From positions 1 to 11,325 of the forward strand of contig DAOTTO010000067.1 of assembly GCA_034437895.1 (NCBI GenBank): a stretch of 11,325 bases of DNA, written 5' to 3'. The translations under genes were made by a program, and so were the position numbers. This DNA comes from JANRLJ01 sp034437895. GTDB lineage: Bacteria > Chloroflexota > Anaerolineae > Aggregatilineales > Phototrophicaceae. The notes below the pieces were generated by a model, which worked only from the letters and a program-made list of their open reading frames with translations, was not told the DNA's origin and did no database searches. Of this stretch, positions 1 through 5,982 are shown one piece after another (position 1 is the stretch's first letter; each line of letters begins with the position of its first letter).

Positions 1-743
1 ACCGTCATCGCCCCCGCCGCGCCGATTTGCGCCGCCGTCACCGGCTTTTTATCATTTGTTAGGCCGACCACAATCCGTTCAAAGCGTTCTTTCATATCTT
101 GGAGTGAAGTCGTCAAGGCCAGAATCGCCATCACTTCGCTGGCTACGGCGATGTCAAATCCGGTTTGGCGCATCACGCCGCCTTCGACTCTGCCGCCGAG
201 TCCAATGATGATGTCACGCAGCGCCCGATCATTCACGTCCAGAACGCGCTTCCAGGTGATACTGTCCGGGTCGATATTGAGCGGATTCCCGCGCAGTAGA
301 CGATTATCAATCATTGCTGCCAGCAGATTATTCGCTGCACTTACGGCATGAATATCGCCCGTCAAATGTAAATTAAATGTCTCCATCGGGACGACCTGCG
401 AATAGCCACCGCCCGCCGCGCCGCCTTTGATGCCAAACGTTGGTCCCTGCGACGGCTGCCGAATTGCCACGACGGAGCGTTTGCCAATCAGATTCAGGGC
501 TTGCCCCAATCCGACGGTGGTCGTCGATTTCCCCTCACCTAGGGGAGTCGGGGTTATCGCCGTCACATCAATATAACGGGCATTCGGGCGGTCACGCAGT
601 TTATCCAGCACATCGAGCCGGAATTTCGCCACATAAGGGCTGCCGTAAATATCCAGATCATCAGGGGTCAGCCCCATCTGATCGGCAATTTGGTGAACAT
701 GTTTTAGGGAGGCTTGTTGGGCAATAGCAAGATCGGAAAGCAT
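1..743 (-). CDS. fhs: Formate--tetrahydrofolate ligase, N-terminal part (runs off left edge)
   Basis: ATP-dependent ligation of formate to tetrahydrofolate to give 10-formyl-THF, a cytoplasmic one-carbon enzyme. Translating the minus strand from the ATG at 743 gives about 247 residues, starting MLSDLAIAQQASLKHV. Visible landmarks are the P-loop TPTPLGEGKSTTT (residues about 64-76) and the family signature GIKGGAAGGGY (104-114). They are followed by the conserved stretch around WKRVLDVNDRALR and the segment VEGGVMRQTGFDIAVASEVMAI. The family is usually about 550-560 residues, so a little under half is seen and the open end is at base 1. An AAGAAAGG Shine-Dalgarno-like stretch lies about 12 nt before the ATG. 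It points away from the sugar genes and has no obvious link to them. Identification is from recognised family motifs. Confidence 0.96.
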   Translation of the reverse strand, partial: MLSDLAIAQQASLKHVHQIADQMGLTPDDLDIYGSPYVAKFRLDVLDKLRDRPNARYIDVTAITPTPLGEGKSTTTVGLGQALNLIGKRSVVAIRQPSQGPTFGIKGGAAGGGYSQVVPMETFNLHLTGDIHAVSAANNLLAAMIDNRLLRGNPLNIDPDSITWKRVLDVNDRALRDIIIGLGGRVEGGVMRQTGFDIAVASEVMAILALTTSLQDMKERFERIVVGLTNDKKPVTAAQIGAAGAMT

Positions 744-781
744 AATTTTATTTGGCCTTTCTTAAAAGAAGTGATCTGATT

Positions 782-916
782 AGGACTTTCGCTCACGCAT
801 TTACCCCATCCCTAAATCCCCTCCCCATTGCATGGAGAGGGGACTTCAAGATGCGTTTTTCTCCCCCTCTCCAAGTATTGGAGAGGGGGCTGGGGGGTGA
901 GGTAAGCGAAAGTCCT
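782..916. repeat. MITE-like element with 12-bp terminal inverted repeats
   Basis: The ends are perfect inverted repeats: AGGACTTTCGCT at 782-793 and AGCGAAAGTCCT at 905-916. Inside is a perfect 12-bp stem with a 3-nt loop (CCCCCTCTCCAA at 863-874, TTGGAGAGGGGG at 878-889). A second, looser CCCC/GGGG hairpin lies around 816-841. There is no coding capacity, so it would be non-autonomous. I do not see a clean target-site duplication: the flanks are ...CTGATT and GAGATT.... It shares the core TTACCCCATCCC (801-812) with the inverted repeat at 3554-3660, which suggests one dispersed family. Confidence 0.7.
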
Positions 917-924
917 GAGATTTA

Positions 925-954
925 ATCATACTCAGAAACTAAGGTTTGAAACAA
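925..954 (-). promoter_or_regulatory. Candidate fhs promoter
   Basis: On the minus strand TTGTTT (949-954) is separated by 18 bp from TATGAT (925-930), a fair sigma-70-type promoter reading toward fhs. If real, transcription starts near 918 and the 135-bp inverted repeat lies entirely in the fhs leader. The -10 is good and the -35 is weak. No other better candidate was seen between it and the start codon. Confidence 0.35.
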
Positions 955-984
955 GTTAATACGTAAGAGTTTTCAGCTTCCGCC

Positions 985-1006
985 GGAGCGACACACAGGT
1001 CGCTCC
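985..1006. repeat. Small perfect hairpin
   Basis: GGAGCGAC (985-992) and GTCGCTCC (999-1006) form an 8-bp stem around a 6-nt loop. There is no T-tract on either side, so it does not look like an intrinsic terminator. It resembles the short REP-like palindromes scattered between genes in such genomes. Confidence 0.5.
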
Positions 1007-1169
1007 CTACAGCCACCTAAACAACTACTCCCGGATTGACCAAAGATATAATCCCGCGAGCGTGAATGCCCTCATAGTGTTTTTGGATAAATAAGATCAT
1101 TTTTGTTTCTGTTGGGCGGACTTTTTCCGCAGGAGGAGGGCTTGCTCGTCGTACAATTGGGATAAGCGG

Positions 1170-1400
1170 CTAAAATTCGTCTAATTCTGGCACATGCTCG
1201 TCTTCGTATTTCTCGATTAATACGCCGATGACTTCCATCAAAGAGGCCGACGAATGCGCTTCATCGCTACCAACTTCGTCAATCAGTTGGTCAAGGACGC
1301 TGACTAGACGTTCATATTCAACAACGTTATGGGGAACATACAAGATTTTGGCGACGGACGGCCAAACTTGTTCGGCTTAAAGAATCGTTTTATCCAGCGT
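1170..1400 (-). pseudogene. Decayed HigA-like antitoxin (start lost, in-frame stop)
   Basis: Read on the minus strand, the frame gives LDKTIL, a stop, then AEQVWPSVAKILYVPHNVV, continuing through EYERLVSVLDQLIDEVG to EKYEDEHVPELDEF and a normal stop (TAG at 1170-1172). This is the pattern of the N-terminal part of short HigA-type antitoxins, which normally run ...QVWPSVAKILYVPHNEAEYERLV.... Two lesions are visible. The expected start is ACG (1398-1400) instead of ATG, placed after a good GGAAGGAA ribosome-binding site, and an ochre stop TAA sits at codon 8 (1377-1379). No toxin gene is recognisable upstream (1401-1540). Restart inside the frame would lose the first conserved block, so I call it a remnant. 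Confidence 0.7.
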
Positions 1401-1483
1401 GAGTTATTCCTTCCAATTCGATTGGCTGCTCGTCCACCGGAGACCTTACTTTACTCGCCGTAAATTTTTGAGGTATCAAATTA

Positions 1484-1503
1484 GGGCGAACAACATTTCG
1501 CCC
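1484..1503 (-). terminator. Possible terminator after the zinc dehydrogenase gene
   Basis: GGGCGAA (1484-1490) and TTCGCCC (1497-1503) form a 7-bp GC-rich stem with a 6-nt loop, about 40 bases beyond the dehydrogenase stop. On the minus strand it is followed by TAATTTG rather than a run of T, so termination would be weak. It may equally be a dispersed palindrome. Confidence 0.3.
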
Positions 1504-1540
1504 CGCAGCAGCTTATTGGATCAGGCGCAGACCTACCCGC

Positions 1541-2563
1541 CTAAAAAGACAGCATCGCTTTAAACACGCCGGAATTCGGTTCGACCCACTTCGGGAAATC
1601 GCCGATAATCTGGTCAGGCGAAACACGATGCGTCGTCCACGCGCTCACATCAATCTGGCCTTGTTCTAAGGCGCTGATGACCTGCTGAAAATCGCGCAAA
1701 GTGGCGTTGCGACTGGCAAGCAGAGTCATCTCGCGGCGGTGAAATTCAGGATCGAAAAACTTAACCTCACCCTGAAACAAGCCGACAAAGGCCAGCCGTC
1801 CGCCGTGCGCCATGTATTCAAATGATTTCATCATGGATTGGGCATTTCCGGTAGCATCAAAAACGACTGTCGGCAGTTCGTGCGGATTGATAGCCTTAAG
1901 CTGTTCCATCACATCCTGCCGCCCATCCACGACATGGGCGATTTCTCGTTCTCCGCGCACGAAGGCCAGACGGCTGTCGCTGACATCAAGCGCGATTACT
2001 TTCGCCCCTGCGATATGCGCGAACTTAGCCACGCCCAAGCCAATTGGCCCCATGCCGATCACGAGCGCGAGCTCGCCGGGGATGATTTGCGCCCGCTGGA
2101 CGGCATGAGCGCCAATGCTTAATGTCTCTACTAAGGCGAGCGTTTCATCATTCAGGATGGACGACGAATGCAGTTTATCTATTGGCACGTTGATAAATTC
2201 GCGCATTCCGCCGTCCCGATGCACACCCATGACCTGCATATTCATGCAAGCATTAGGAAATCCACGCTGGCAAGCACTGCACTGTCCGCAGTTCAGATAG
2301 GGACGGATGCAGCAGTGATCGCCAACCTTTAAAGTGTGATCGAGCGAAGTCGTGCCGAGCGCGACCACTTCAACGGCGAGTTCATGCCCCAGAATGCGCG
2401 GATAGGTAAAAAACGGCTGCCTTCCAGCGAAGGCATGTAAATCGGTGCCGCAAATGCCGACACGATGCACCCGCACCTGCGCTTCATCTATACCGGGCGG
2501 AGGCGGCAGCGGTTGATCGTTTAAGGCTAATGAGCCGGGTTCGGTCAAAACGATAGATTGCAT
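1541..2563 (-). CDS. Zinc-dependent medium-chain dehydrogenase, probably sugar-acid or sugar oxidising
   Basis: 340 residues, normal for the zinc alcohol/polyol dehydrogenase (MDR) family. Catalytic zinc ligands are C38 (GICGTD), H60-E61 (GHE) and probably E146. The structural zinc cluster is complete at C92, C95, C98 and C106. The Rossmann loop GMGPIGLG is at 170-177, and an Asp (about 193) ends the second strand, favouring NAD over NADP. It resembles the RspB/L-galactonate 5-dehydrogenase branch, but the substrate cannot be read from sequence. It begins 11 nt after the aldo/keto reductase stop, and its Shine-Dalgarno GGAG overlaps that stop, so the two are co-transcribed and probably coupled. 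By context it may oxidise 2-keto-3-deoxy-L-fuconate, or act on L-galactonate-type compounds (inference). Confidence 0.85.
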   Translation of the reverse strand: MQSIVLTEPGSLALNDQPLPPPPGIDEAQVRVHRVGICGTDLHAFAGRQPFFTYPRILGHELAVEVVALGTTSLDHTLKVGDHCCIRPYLNCGQCSACQRGFPNACMNMQVMGVHRDGGMREFINVPIDKLHSSSILNDETLALVETLSIGAHAVQRAQIIPGELALVIGMGPIGLGVAKFAHIAGAKVIALDVSDSRLAFVRGEREIAHVVDGRQDVMEQLKAINPHELPTVVFDATGNAQSMMKSFEYMAHGGRLAFVGLFQGEVKFFDPEFHRREMTLLASRNATLRDFQQVISALEQGQIDVSAWTTHRVSPDQIIGDFPKWVEPNSGVFKAMLSF

Positions 2564-2574
2564 AAAATAGACTC

Positions 2575-3510
2575 CTAGCGCAAATTATTTTCAGGCCGTC
2601 CGCTGGGCCAACTCTGGTTATGAATGGGAGCTAAAATGGCCTGCACTTCGGCTAGTAACGCTTCATCAAGCGGCGTTTCTGCCCAACGCACACTCCGTTT
2701 AATCGCTTCGGACGAAGCGGTACTGGTCAGCGTGGTCGCAATATCAGGATGAGATACACAAAATGACAGCGCCAATTGGATAATATCAACCCCTTTGCTT
2801 TGGCAGTAATCCGCCGCTTTTAAACACGCAATTTTGATCGCATCGGAGGCAGGATGCCACGCTGGAGCAGGATTTCCTGTCAGCAGCCCCATCGCCAACG
2901 GGGAGGCGTTGATGATGCCGATGTCCTTGCTTTTCAGATAGGGAATGATGTCTTCTAACGAGGTATCATTCAGGCAGTATTTACAATAAGAGATCATGGT
3001 ATCCACCTCGACACGATCAGCGACATTCGGAAAAATGTTCAGCGGCAGTCCAGTAATGCCCACAAAACGCACTTTTCCCTGATCCTGCAATTTGCGGAGC
3101 GCGGGGATCGTTTCATGGATAATTTGATCGAATGAGCCAAACTCAATATCGTGGCAGTGAATGATGTCGATCATTTCGACATTCAAGCGCAAGAGGCTTT
3201 CTTCTACGCTGGCGATCACCCGCGCCACCGAAAAATCGAAACGATCCACATCATAGCGCCCGACTTTGGTCGAGAGAATATACGCGCTGCGCGGGATGCC
3301 CTTTAAGGCTTTGCCGAGGACGGTTTCCGCTTTCGTCACCCCATAATACGGTGATGTGTCGATAAAATTGATGCCGAGATCAATCGCAGTATAGACGGTG
3401 CGAATCGCGTCGGTCTCGTCAATCGCGCCATACACGCCGCCCAAAGTGGACGCACCAAAACTGAGCGCCGAAACAGACAAACCCGTCTTACCTAAGATAC
3501 GATATTCCAT
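2575..3510 (-). CDS. Aldo/keto reductase, L-fucose/L-galactose dehydrogenase type
   Basis: 311 residues with the AKR barrel pattern. Residues of the catalytic tetrad are visible as D51 and Y56 (FIDTSPYYG), K82 (STKVGRY) and H120 (IIHCHDIEFGS). The segments INFIDTSPYYG, HCHDIEFGSFDQI, KVRFVGITGLPL and ASPLAMGLLT closely resemble plant L-galactose dehydrogenase and bacterial L-fucose dehydrogenases, as I recall those families. The expected reaction is NAD(P)-dependent oxidation of the C1 of L-fucose or L-galactose to the lactone, the first step of the non-phosphorylating route. This fits the L-fuconate dehydratase at 10214. It lies between gntR and the zinc dehydrogenase. No good promoter was found directly upstream, so it is probably read from the gntR promoter. 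Its GGAAGG ribosome-binding candidate is rather far (about 13 nt) from the ATG. Confidence 0.88.
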   Translation of the reverse strand: MEYRILGKTGLSVSALSFGASTLGGVYGAIDETDAIRTVYTAIDLGINFIDTSPYYGVTKAETVLGKALKGIPRSAYILSTKVGRYDVDRFDFSVARVIASVEESLLRLNVEMIDIIHCHDIEFGSFDQIIHETIPALRKLQDQGKVRFVGITGLPLNIFPNVADRVEVDTMISYCKYCLNDTSLEDIIPYLKSKDIGIINASPLAMGLLTGNPAPAWHPASDAIKIACLKAADYCQSKGVDIIQLALSFCVSHPDIATTLTSTASSEAIKRSVRWAETPLDEALLAEVQAILAPIHNQSWPSGRPENNLR

Positions 3511-3553
3511 AACGCTAAAACTGCCTTCCCTTTCTAATTTGTAGCGATCTAAG

Positions 3554-3660
3554 TTAACCCCATCCCCTCCCTGGTTACGGGTTGGGGAAAAAATACGGGA
3601 GTAAGTGCTTGTTTTGTTCCGTTTCTCCGCTTCCGGGGAAAGGGTTAGGGATAGGGGTTA
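3554..3660. repeat. Imperfect inverted-repeat element between gntR and the aldo/keto reductase
   Basis: The left end TTAACCCCATCCC (3554-3566) is mirrored by GGGATAGGGGTTAA (3648-3661), with one extra base. The interior is CCCC/GGGG-rich with further weak pairing. No gene fits. The core matches the element at 782-916 (TTACCCCATCCC), so it is probably a diverged member of the same family. It lies inside the putative gntR-AKR-dehydrogenase transcript, where its fold could separate the expression of the regulator from that of the enzymes (inference). Confidence 0.55.
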
Positions 3661-3669
3661 AGAAGAAAA

Positions 3670-4362
3670 TCATCCACCCAAGAAATGTTCCATGCGTTTT
3701 CCTACGCGGGTGATATGCTGGCTTAATAACGCGGCGACTTGCGTGAGGTCGCCGGCACGGACGGCATCGAGGATGGCTTGATGCTCGTTCACGGAATCAT
3801 CCCGATCAAACAAGCCCACGCCTGTATAGAGGCGCGAAAGATGCAGATGGACTTTTAAATCTTCCCATGCTTTGATGATGAAATTGTTGCCAGAAAGCTC
3901 CATCAATGCCCGATGAAATTGATGGTCAAGCTGGATGTAATCTTTAAAATCATCGTAGATCGCGCCGTCTTTGGCTTGAATCATCTGCTCGACTAAGCCC
4001 TTGATCTCTCTGATTGCGTCTTTGGTAATAACGGCGGATTGAATGGCATGGACTTCCAGCAGGTGACGCACATCGAAGAGGTGGCGCAGTTCTTCCGGCG
4101 CTAAAATTTCCGCCACGACAAACCCATGATTAGTCTTTTGCGTCACTAAGCGCTCACCATTCGCCCGCATGAGCGCTTCACGCACAGGGGTGTTGCTCAT
4201 TTTGAGTTGTTTGGCAAAACTATCAATGCTGATATGTGCGCCCGGCTCAAATTCTTGGTTAATAATGGCTTCCAACAACACTTTGTAGGCAATATCCGCC
4301 AATGATTGATGCACGGGGCGTTTGAGCGTACTGTAATTCGACTTACCGCGCCGTTCCGTCAT
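3670..4362 (-). CDS. GntR-family transcriptional regulator, FadR/FCD subfamily
   Basis: 230 residues. The N-terminal winged helix covers about 18-84, with PGAHISIDSFAKQLKMSNTP leading into VREAL, the GntR helix-turn-helix signature, and a wing ending HGFVV. The C-terminal FCD ligand domain (about 90-225) shows the usual metal/ligand residues D146, H150, H194 and H216. FCD regulators usually sense sugar acids or other carboxylates, so L-fuconate, 2-keto-3-deoxy-L-fuconate or a related acid is a reasonable effector (inference). It heads the minus-strand operon with the two dehydrogenases. A palindrome just after its transcription start (4467-4479) recurs at the transporter promoter, which points to autoregulation plus control of uptake. 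Confidence 0.93.
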   Translation of the reverse strand: MTERRGKSNYSTLKRPVHQSLADIAYKVLLEAIINQEFEPGAHISIDSFAKQLKMSNTPVREALMRANGERLVTQKTNHGFVVAEILAPEELRHLFDVRHLLEVHAIQSAVITKDAIREIKGLVEQMIQAKDGAIYDDFKDYIQLDHQFHRALMELSGNNFIIKAWEDLKVHLHLSRLYTGVGLFDRDDSVNEHQAILDAVRAGDLTQVAALLSQHITRVGKRMEHFLGG

Positions 4363-4466
4363 CTTTTTTCATCCTCGCTTACTCCGAGGGGAAATTAGTT
4401 TTAAAAACCCCTAATTTTTGCCCATCATTTATCAAAAAAAGTGTCCTGCTGATCTTTTTAAAGAGT

Positions 4467-4479
4467 GTGCATGATGCAT
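4467..4479. promoter_or_regulatory. Operator-like palindrome at the gntR promoter (site C)
   Basis: GTGCATGATGCAT contains the perfect palindrome TGCAT-G-ATGCA. It lies 10 bp downstream of the -10 box of the gntR promoter. The identical 13-mer occurs once more in the window, at 5863-5875, in the same position relative to the transporter promoter P2. It is best explained as the binding site of the neighbouring GntR protein. Confidence 0.7.
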
Positions 4480-4489
4480 GATAATTGGC

Positions 4490-4519
4490 ATTATAACCCT
4501 AGTGGTGAAGTTTTAACAA
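4490..4519 (-). promoter_or_regulatory. gntR promoter
   Basis: On the minus strand the -10 is a perfect TATAAT (4490-4495). An 18-bp spacer separates it from TTGTTA (4514-4519), a four-of-six match to the -35. The start would be near 4483, giving a leader of about 120 nt to the ATG at 4362. Operator site C follows immediately, so bound protein would block promoter clearance. Confidence 0.6.
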
Positions 4520-4545
4520 GTCATCGTCATTATTAAGTGCTAAAG

Positions 4546-5553
4546 TTAACGCTTTAGTTTGGCGGCGGTTGAACCACGCTCAATCAAAGTCCCCTTTAAA
4601 ATGACCTCGCGGCTCGGTCTTTGTGGATCAACGATACGCTTAAAGAGCAGATCAGCGGCGGTTTTGCCCATTTCATAGGTCGGCTGGCTGATGACGGTAA
4701 TGCCAGAAGCAGCATGACGCATCCAAGGCGTTTCGTCAAAACCCGCCAGCGCAATATCTTGTGGGATCACCAATCCCCTTTTTTGAATGCTGTTTAAGAC
4801 ACCAATAGTCAGGCGGCTGTTGCCCGTTATGATGGCATCTGGCCTTTCATCCGATTGCAGCCATTCATCCACAATCAATTCCGCCTCACTCTCTTGCGGA
4901 TAAACATAGGTATGAAAGCGCGGGTCGGGCTTAAGGCCATGATCCTCAAGCGCTAGTTGAAACCCCTGCCCACGTTCACGCCCAGTTGTGCTTTCTTTTA
5001 GGCCGATAATCGCGCCGATTCGTTCATAACCGCGTTGGATGAGATGCTGCGTCAGCAAATACGCCGCTTGCACATTGTCACTGAGCACACTATCGACATC
5101 CAAGCCGGTAATGCGGCGATCAATCGTCACAAGTGGGATGGCGCTCTCAATCAGAAATTCAAAAGCAGTGCCATTTTCGCGGGTGGGTGAAAGGATAATC
5201 CCCGCGACACGTTCTTCCAGCAGTGTTTTTAAGTAAATCTGCTCTTTTTCTAGGTTTTCATCGGTATTACACAAGAAAATACTCATGTCTTGGTTATTCG
5301 CCACGTCTTCAATCGCCCGCGCCATCGCTGTAAAGAACGGGTTGCGAATATCGGAAATCATCAAGGCGACTACATTAGAGCTTTGATTCCGCATATTGCC
5401 AGCGATGCGGCTAGGACGATAGCCCAAGTCTTGAATAATTTGTTGAATGCGCTCACGAACTTCTGGACGGACATTGGGTTTGTTTGATAAGACTCGTGAA
5501 ACCGTCGCAACAGAAACCCCTGCTTTGGATGCAACCTCTTTAATATTGGGCAT
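4546..5553 (-). CDS. LacI-family transcriptional regulator
   Basis: 335 residues, typical length. The helix-turn-helix is at the very N-terminus (NIKEVASKAGVSVATVSRVL, residues 3-22), followed by the hinge region (about 46-56). M54 lies where the DNA-intercalating Leu usually is. The rest is a periplasmic-binding-protein-like sugar domain, with landmarks NPFFTAMARAIED (71-83), the TIDRRI segment and AGFDETPWM. A GGAAAGGA ribosome-binding site lies 9 nt before the ATG. It is divergent from the transporter genes across a shared control region. LacI-type palindromes occur both before its own start (5588-5601) and over the transporter promoter P1 (5727-5740), indicating repression of the transporter and of itself. 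The effector is probably the imported sugar or a derivative (inference). Confidence 0.94.
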   Translation of the reverse strand: MPNIKEVASKAGVSVATVSRVLSNKPNVRPEVRERIQQIIQDLGYRPSRIAGNMRNQSSNVVALMISDIRNPFFTAMARAIEDVANNQDMSIFLCNTDENLEKEQIYLKTLLEERVAGIILSPTRENGTAFEFLIESAIPLVTIDRRITGLDVDSVLSDNVQAAYLLTQHLIQRGYERIGAIIGLKESTTGRERGQGFQLALEDHGLKPDPRFHTYVYPQESEAELIVDEWLQSDERPDAIITGNSRLTIGVLNSIQKRGLVIPQDIALAGFDETPWMRHAASGITVISQPTYEMGKTAADLLFKRIVDPQRPSREVILKGTLIERGSTAAKLKR

Positions 5554-5587
5554 CGCTGTCTATCCTTTCCAAAAGATGATTTTACAA

Positions 5588-5601
5588 TGAAACCGATTAC
5601 A
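5588..5601. promoter_or_regulatory. LacI-type operator before lacI (site A)
   Basis: TGAAACCGATTACA is a near-palindrome with the central CG step typical of LacI-family operators. Read on the other strand it is TGTAATCGGTTTCA, differing from site B (TGTAATCGGTTACA) at one base. It lies 35 bp upstream of the lacI start codon. It sits just upstream of a weak minus-strand -10 candidate TAAAAT (5578-5583), so it would serve autorepression. A matching -35 is not clear. Confidence 0.6.
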
Positions 5602-5694
5602 AATCGAGTACCTTAAAATTCCTCAGATAACAGCCTCACATCGTGAAGTTTTTGGCATATAAAGACTGCAAAAAAGTTATTTTTAGCATCTTCC

Positions 5695-5724
5695 TTGACA
5701 TTATTTGACATTATTTGACATTAT
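5695..5724 (+). repeat. Three perfect tandem 10-bp repeats TTGACATTAT
   Basis: The unit TTGACATTAT is repeated exactly at 5695-5704, 5705-5714 and 5715-5724. Each unit carries a consensus -35 hexamer TTGACA, and the period is close to one helical turn. Only the last copy is correctly spaced from a -10 (TACAAT at 5737). The repeats directly abut operator site B. Confidence 0.85.
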
Positions 5725-5742
5725 CATGTAATCGGTTACAAT
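5715..5742 (+). promoter_or_regulatory. Distal transporter promoter P1
   Basis: Consensus -35 TTGACA (5715-5720), 16-bp spacer, then TACAAT (5737-5742), a five-of-six -10. The start would be near 5749, giving a leader of about 230 nt. Operator site B covers most of the spacer and part of the -10, the usual geometry for steric repression by a LacI-family protein. Confidence 0.65.
5727..5740. promoter_or_regulatory. LacI-type operator over P1 (site B)
   Basis: TGTAATCGGTTACA is a 14-bp near-perfect palindrome around a central CG and fits the general LacI-family operator pattern. Its centre is 139 bp from the centre of site A. The two could act separately or together by looping. Confidence 0.7.
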
Positions 5743-5824
5743 TGCTTCTGAAAAGGAAAATGAGAAAATACGTGGCTCGCGGCGTTTTTAGCATAGTGTG
5801 CTTTTAGCTCGTCTCAACTTCTTT

Positions 5825-5853
5825 TTGACAAAACACCCAACCTATGCTATTTT
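5825..5853 (+). promoter_or_regulatory. Proximal transporter promoter P2
   Basis: TTGACA (5825-5830) with a 17-bp spacer to TATTTT (5848-5853), preceded by TG at 5845-5846 as in extended -10 promoters. The start would be near 5860, about 120 nt before the binding-protein ATG. The 13-bp palindrome D begins 10 bases beyond the -10 box. Confidence 0.55.
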
Positions 5854-5862
5854 TCAAACATC

Positions 5863-5875
5863 GTGCATGATGCAT
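5863..5875. promoter_or_regulatory. Operator-like palindrome at P2 (site D), identical to the gntR site
   Basis: GTGCATGATGCAT is identical over 13 bp to site C at 4467-4479. It lies just past the P2 start, 9 bp after the -10. A further half-site GTGCAT occurs at 5888-5893. It is the likely target of the GntR regulator encoded at 3670-4362. Confidence 0.7.
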
Positions 5876-5970
5876 TATAAACTTGCAGTGCATCTGTCTT
5901 TACTAGGGAGGTCAACTATCAACAAAACAGTCTCCTCGTCTTTGCAGCAATAATGATAAATTTGAATTTT

Positions 5971-5974
5971 GGAG
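5971..5974 (+). promoter_or_regulatory. Ribosome-binding site fixing the binding-protein start
   Basis: GGAG lies 8 nt before the ATG at 5983. The earlier in-frame ATG at 5953 has no such sequence in front and would add ten residues ahead of a good signal peptide, so 5983 is preferred. Confidence 0.75.
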
Positions 5975-5982
5975 TAAAAACA

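Larger units (their letters stand above)
744..1540. other. Gene-poor spacer between fhs and the zinc dehydrogenase
   Basis: About 800 bases without an intact gene. It holds, in order, the fhs leader, a MITE-like inverted repeat (782-916), a candidate fhs promoter (925-954), an 8-bp-stem hairpin (985-1006), a decayed HigA-like antitoxin (1170-1400) and a hairpin near 1484-1503. Between about 1010 and 1169 I see only short open stretches that I cannot assign. The mix of broken gene and small repeats suggests a site that has accumulated and lost mobile or accessory DNA. Confidence 0.6.

Noticed and set aside
151..727. Plus-strand open frames at the left edge
   Set aside because: They are antisense to fhs, whose P-loop and family signature are clear on the minus strand.
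1401..1540. A toxin partner for the antitoxin remnant
   Set aside because: A short open stretch exists on the minus strand (about 1410-1516) but matches no toxin family I can recognise.
4538..4557. CTAAAG/CTTTAG inverted repeat over the lacI stop as a terminator
   Set aside because: The 6-bp stem is AT-rich, overlaps the stop codon and lacks a following T-run.
5695..5724. Tandem repeats as a CRISPR-like array
   Set aside because: The units are 10 bp and contiguous with no spacers, and no cas gene is present.
5760..5807. A 15-residue leader peptide (MRKYVARGV...) downstream of P1
   Set aside because: Ribosome-binding spacing is too short, there is no attenuator-like codon run, and nothing links it to regulation.
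5953..5982. Earlier in-frame ATG for the binding protein
   Set aside because: It lacks a ribosome-binding site and would put MINLNFGVKT ahead of a normal signal peptide. GGAG is correctly placed for 5983.
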